Shown: one piece after another, positions 5,337 through 8,334 of the stretch | How positions within the stretch are numbered: the stretch's first letter is position 1 | Layout of the letters: each line of letters starts with the position of its first letter | Assembly (NCBI GenBank): GCA_947311125.1 | Contig: CAMZKI010000053.1 | Coordinates: forward strand, 1-8,334 | Direction: 5' to 3' | DNA from: an uncultured Chlorobiota bacterium | GTDB taxonomy: Bacteria; Bacteroidota; Bacteroidia; Bacteroidales; JAADGE01 | DNA: 8,334 bases | Notes under the pieces: generated by a model | Databases searched by the model: none | Told to the model about the DNA's origin: nothing | The model's input: only the letters and a program-made list of their open reading frames with translations | Made by a program: the position numbers and the translations under genes

Positions 5337-7073
5337 TTATACTAAAATCAGTTTCAGCAAAATATTTTTGCCGGAAGATTTAATTTTGACAAAGTAAATT
5401 CCGGAAGGAAAAGATGAAAGATTTATTTTTATTTTATTTTCTGTTGTATATTTCGTATAAACAACTTGTCCCGTAACATTTACAACGGTTATGTTTCCTA
5501 ATTTTTGTTCATCCGGGCAACTCAGCATAAATTCTTTATTAAAAGAAGGATTTGGATAAAGGTCAATTTTTATATCATTTATTTTAGAAATATTTTGGAT
5601 ATCATCAATTATAAAATCCGTAATTTTTGGCAGATGGTCAGAAGCAATTTTTGTATCGTTAGTTTGAAGCCCGAATTGATTTAACCTGTCAGCAGACATT
5701 TCTTCCGTGTCTATAATGAAAGTTTTTGATACTGTTGCTCCTATATCTGATGCTATGGCATAATCTATTCTGCCCGGCCAATAAGAACTGTTTTCATCTC
5801 GAATTGTTACGGCAATTCTTTTGTCGGTATGAAAAGCAATAATATCGGTTAAATCTGTATTATCCCAGTCAGGTTTTATATCATCTCCGAAATTATAATT
5901 ATCGACAATGTCTCCTGTTAACAGTGTTGTAAGTTGTTGAGATAAGCCGACCAAGTTCAAATCTCCGCTTATTACAAAGGGTGTTCCGTAAGGCAGTGTA
6001 ATACTTCCGCCGGAATTTTTAACGTCTTTTATAAATTCTATAATTGCATCAGCTTGTTTTTGTCTTGTATCATCATCACTGCAACATTTAAAATGTGAAT
6101 TAATAACTAAAAAATCCTTCGGATATAAATCCGGTAAGTCTATTATATTAGCAGTAACTCTGTTTATATATGTAGGGTCTATCGTATAATAATCTGTTAC
6201 AGGAAATTTTGAACATGTAATGTTTCCGGCATCATTTTTAACGCAAGTCCAATTGTTTCCCTGTAAAGGCAGCCAAGAATTAAGAAGATTTTGTGCTTGA
6301 TATTGTGTTGTATTCCAACATTCGTTAAAGGTGATTATATCCGGATTTACTGCCGTAATTATACGTTGAAACGCAGAAACCCTCTCATTATCACCGCTTA
6401 TTAGTCCGTCATAAAGAGTATTGTATGTCATTAAACGGATATCGTTTTCATTGTTTTTTTCGAGATTAATAAAATTATAATTCCCGACTGAACTGTTATC
6501 AAAAGTATATGAAAATGTTGTTCCTTCATCAGGCATATAATCGCCCCCGGTGTTGTCGTCTTTAAAGCAAATTTTAATAGTATTACTTGTAAACAATTGA
6601 TTTGTTCCGTCCGGAACTGCATTTCTGTCTATTGCAATTTCAAAAGTATCTGAAGTTACCGTAGGTAAAGCAATAAACCCTATGTCGTAAGGTGAAATTT
6701 CCGTTGTTCCCGATGTAGTATTAAAATAAAATGTTTTTGTTCCGAAATTAATACCGAGTTCTGCTCCTATGCCGTTAACCTGATATCCTGTTGCCGGATT
6801 ATTGTCGGTATCAATCTCAAGATACAGGTTGTTACCGTAATTAAGTTGAATTTCTTTGTCAACGACAATTTGTATAAATAAATAATTACTGTCATTTGCA
6901 ACTTTAAAAGAAAGTAAATCGAATGCCGCCCCGTCATTTTGCGTATCTGTATATGATGATGCTTCGTTTGTCCAATCATCAAATTTTCCGTCAAGACCGA
7001 CAGGTAATGCTTGTCCGAAAACAATTAAAATTGAAGACAACAAAATCGGTATTGTTAATAAAGTTTGTTTCAT
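5337..7073 (-). CDS. T9SS-secreted endonuclease/exonuclease/phosphatase (EEP) family enzyme
   Basis: This 578-residue secreted protein has four parts. First is a type I signal peptide (1-20, cleavage near FG|Q). Next is a beta-sandwich at about 25-200 opening LDGKFDDW, resembling the DOMON/CBM9-like domains of other Bacteroidota surface proteins. A metal-dependent EEP catalytic domain follows at about 211-490. Last is a T9SS type A sorting domain (about 503-578) with LYPNPS, PSGIYFVKI and a KLILV end. EEP motifs are complete: MTYN with Asn218, FNE with Glu251, NSH with His327, GDLN with Asp371 and Asn373, RIDY with Asp437, and SDH with Asp479 and His480. The family cleaves phosphodiester or phosphomonoester bonds; whether this one acts on nucleic acid, lipid or sugar phosphates cannot be told. 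An extracellular or cell-surface nuclease or phosphatase that scavenges phosphate is a reasonable inference. A vicinal Cys pair (330-331) follows the NSH motif. The gene lies after lpxB with no visible terminator between them. Confidence 0.93.
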   Translation of the reverse strand: MKQTLLTIPILLSSILIVFGQALPVGLDGKFDDWTNEASSYTDTQNDGAAFDLLSFKVANDSNYLFIQIVVDKEIQLNYGNNLYLEIDTDNNPATGYQVNGIGAELGINFGTKTFYFNTTSGTTEISPYDIGFIALPTVTSDTFEIAIDRNAVPDGTNQLFTSNTIKICFKDDNTGGDYMPDEGTTFSYTFDNSSVGNYNFINLEKNNENDIRLMTYNTLYDGLISGDNERVSAFQRIITAVNPDIITFNECWNTTQYQAQNLLNSWLPLQGNNWTCVKNDAGNITCSKFPVTDYYTIDPTYINRVTANIIDLPDLYPKDFLVINSHFKCCSDDDTRQKQADAIIEFIKDVKNSGGSITLPYGTPFVISGDLNLVGLSQQLTTLLTGDIVDNYNFGDDIKPDWDNTDLTDIIAFHTDKRIAVTIRDENSSYWPGRIDYAIASDIGATVSKTFIIDTEEMSADRLNQFGLQTNDTKIASDHLPKITDFIIDDIQNISKINDIKIDLYPNPSFNKEFMLSCPDEQKLGNITVVNVTGQVVYTKYTTENKIKINLSSFPSGIYFVKIKSSGKNILLKLILV

Positions 7074-7095
7074 AAAGTTCAGAGTTTTAAAAATG

Positions 7096-7103
7096 TAAAG
7101 ATA
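7096..7103 (-). promoter_or_regulatory. Weak -7 promoter element for the T9SS-secreted enzyme gene
   Basis: The minus strand reads TATCTTTA, seven of eight matches to TAnnTTTG, ending 22 bases before the ATG. No clear TTTG lies 19 bases upstream, so an activator or read-through from lpxB may be needed if this is used. Confidence 0.35.
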
Positions 7104-7146
7104 GAGGTCTTTCTCTTGTTTTTTAAGAACATTCAGCCGCCGAACA

Positions 7147-7164
7147 ATGTCGGTTGTATGTCGG
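7147..7164. repeat. Tandem ATGTCGG direct repeats spaced one helical turn
   Basis: ATGTCGG occurs at 7147-7153 and 7158-7164, with starts 11 bases apart, so both copies face the same side of the helix. The pair lies between lpxB and the secreted enzyme gene, about 45-60 bases upstream of that gene's weak -7 element. This is a usual place for an activator site. The assignment is speculative. Confidence 0.3.
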
Positions 7165-7189
7165 AATAAGTTGCGATAAATTATAATGT

Positions 7190-8302
7190 TTATTTTTTCA
7201 GACTTTCAATAATAATTTTTGCCGTTCTTTCCGATGCACCTTTTCCTCCGAGTTTTTTGCGAAGTTCATCAAAATTATTCAACATATTATCACGATATAC
7301 GTTATCTTCAAGAATAAGTTTCAATTCTTCGGTAATATTTTCAACAGTCATATTGTATTGAATAAATTCTTTTATTACTTCTTTTCGCATTACCAAGTTT
7401 ACTAAAGAAATATAATCAACTTTTACGAGTTGTTTTGCAATTTGATAGGATATGTGTTCTCCTCTGTAACATACAAGTTCCGGAATATTAAAAATTGCAG
7501 TTTCCAATGTTGCGGTTCCTGATGTTACTATTGCCGCATCGGAATGTTTGAGAAGTTCGTAGGTATCATTATAAACCAAGGTAATATCTTTGGTTTTAAT
7601 ATATTTCATAAATAACTCTTTATCAAGAGACCCGGCAGCAGCAACTACAAACTGACAGTCGGGAAAATTTTCCGAAACTTTAAGCATTACCGGAAAATTA
7701 TGTTTCAATTCTTGTTTTCTGCTCCCCGGAAGTAAAGCTATTATTTTTTTTTCTGACAAGTTGTATTTTTTTCTGAACTCCGAGATATTCCTGTTTTCAA
7801 TGTTAACTGCATCTATAATCGGATTTCCGACATATTCAACTTCATAATTGTATTTTTTGTAAAAATCTTTCTCAAAAGGAAAGATAACAAACATTTTATC
7901 TGTGAATGCTTTTATTTTATGAACACGAGACTGCTTCCAAGCCCAAATTTTAGGAGAAATATAATAGTAAACTTTTAAACCGTTTTTATGTGCAAATTCT
8001 GCTATTCTTAAATTAAACCCCGGATAATCAACAAGAATAACAACATCAGGTTTATAATTTAATATATCTTGTTTTATATACTTAATGTTTTTCATTATAG
8101 CGGGCAGATGCATAAACACATCAATAAATCCCATATATGCCGTATCTTTATAATGACGCACAAGAGTTCCGCCTTGTTTTTTCATTAAATCACCTCCCGA
8201 ATACCTGAATTCGGCATTATCATCAATTTTTTTAAGTTCTTTCATAAGATTTGATGCGTGCAAATCTCCTGATGCTTCTCCTACTGTTATGTAATATTTC
8301 AA
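7190..8302 (-). CDS. lpxB: Lipid-A-disaccharide synthase
   Basis: This family 19 glycosyltransferase joins UDP-2,3-diacylglucosamine and 2,3-diacylglucosamine 1-phosphate (lipid X) to make the lipid A disaccharide on the inner face of the cytoplasmic membrane. The 370 residues show the family marks in order: GEASGD (8-13), ILVDYPGFN (89-97, with the Asp that matters in catalysis), YYISPKIWAWK (113-123), YVGNP (157-161), LLPGSR (190-195, UDP-sugar site), TSGTATLE (260-267), and YISLVNL (297-303). The frame is complete. It starts at TTG: an in-frame TAA lies 12 bases upstream, no ATG precedes Met20, and starting at Met20 would delete GEASGD. No promoter is seen in the 32 bases before it, so it may be transcribed with a gene beyond the right edge. 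In many Bacteroidota surE sits there, but this cannot be checked here. Confidence 0.97.
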   Translation of the reverse strand: MKYYITVGEASGDLHASNLMKELKKIDDNAEFRYSGGDLMKKQGGTLVRHYKDTAYMGFIDVFMHLPAIMKNIKYIKQDILNYKPDVVILVDYPGFNLRIAEFAHKNGLKVYYYISPKIWAWKQSRVHKIKAFTDKMFVIFPFEKDFYKKYNYEVEYVGNPIIDAVNIENRNISEFRKKYNLSEKKIIALLPGSRKQELKHNFPVMLKVSENFPDCQFVVAAAGSLDKELFMKYIKTKDITLVYNDTYELLKHSDAAIVTSGTATLETAIFNIPELVCYRGEHISYQIAKQLVKVDYISLVNLVMRKEVIKEFIQYNMTVENITEELKLILEDNVYRDNMLNNFDELRKKLGGKGASERTAKIIIESLKK

Positions 8303-8334
8303 TTTTTTATTAATTTAAATACTTATTCTTAAAA

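Noticed and set aside
6431..7024. Minus-strand frames of 63 and 85 codons
   Set aside because: Both are out of frame inside the secreted EEP gene.
7127..7150. ACATT/AATGT inverted repeat in the lpxB downstream gap
   Set aside because: Five pairs with a 12-base loop and no T-run; too weak to be a terminator or operator.

Overview
The window looks like chromosomal DNA from a member of the Bacteroidota. It is strongly AT-rich. Two promoters match the Bacteroidota consensus (-7 TAnnTTTG with an upstream TTG/TTTG) rather than the E. coli type. One gene encodes a secreted protein with a type IX secretion (T9SS) C-terminal sorting domain, and Shine-Dalgarno sequences are largely absent. The family or genus cannot be told from this stretch. 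Every supported gene lies on the minus strand, so the transcription order runs from right to left.

In transcription order the layout is as follows. lpxB (lipid A disaccharide synthase, TTG start) comes first. A secreted endonuclease/exonuclease/phosphatase-family enzyme follows, with an N-terminal beta-sandwich and a T9SS sorting tail. Next is ppdK (pyruvate, phosphate dikinase), then a 63-residue cold-shock protein, then a small NTF2-like lipoprotein, and then an unrecognised exported protein that appears to be built from two related halves. The left edge cuts through the N-terminal part of a polytopic membrane protein, possibly a sensor kinase. A possible 33-residue membrane peptide may be translationally coupled just ahead of it.

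Most genes look like single transcription units. Four intrinsic terminators can be read on the minus strand: after the T9SS enzyme, after ppdK, after csp and after the lipoprotein gene. Clear promoters precede ppdK and csp, and the ppdK promoter is packed against the preceding terminator. No terminator is visible after lpxB or after the exported 269-residue protein, so read-through into the next gene is possible at both places.

The genes do not form one pathway. They cover envelope synthesis (lpxB), central carbon metabolism (ppdK), RNA chaperoning (csp), and extracellular or envelope proteins. I see no mobile element, CRISPR array, tRNA, rRNA or defence system, and no convincing new multi-gene system. 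The points most worth a second look are the small membrane ORF overlapping the edge gene, the TTTGATA inverted and direct repeat cluster upstream of the lipoprotein gene, the duplicated exported protein, and the T9SS-secreted EEP enzyme. No gene-free stretch exceeds about 235 bases.
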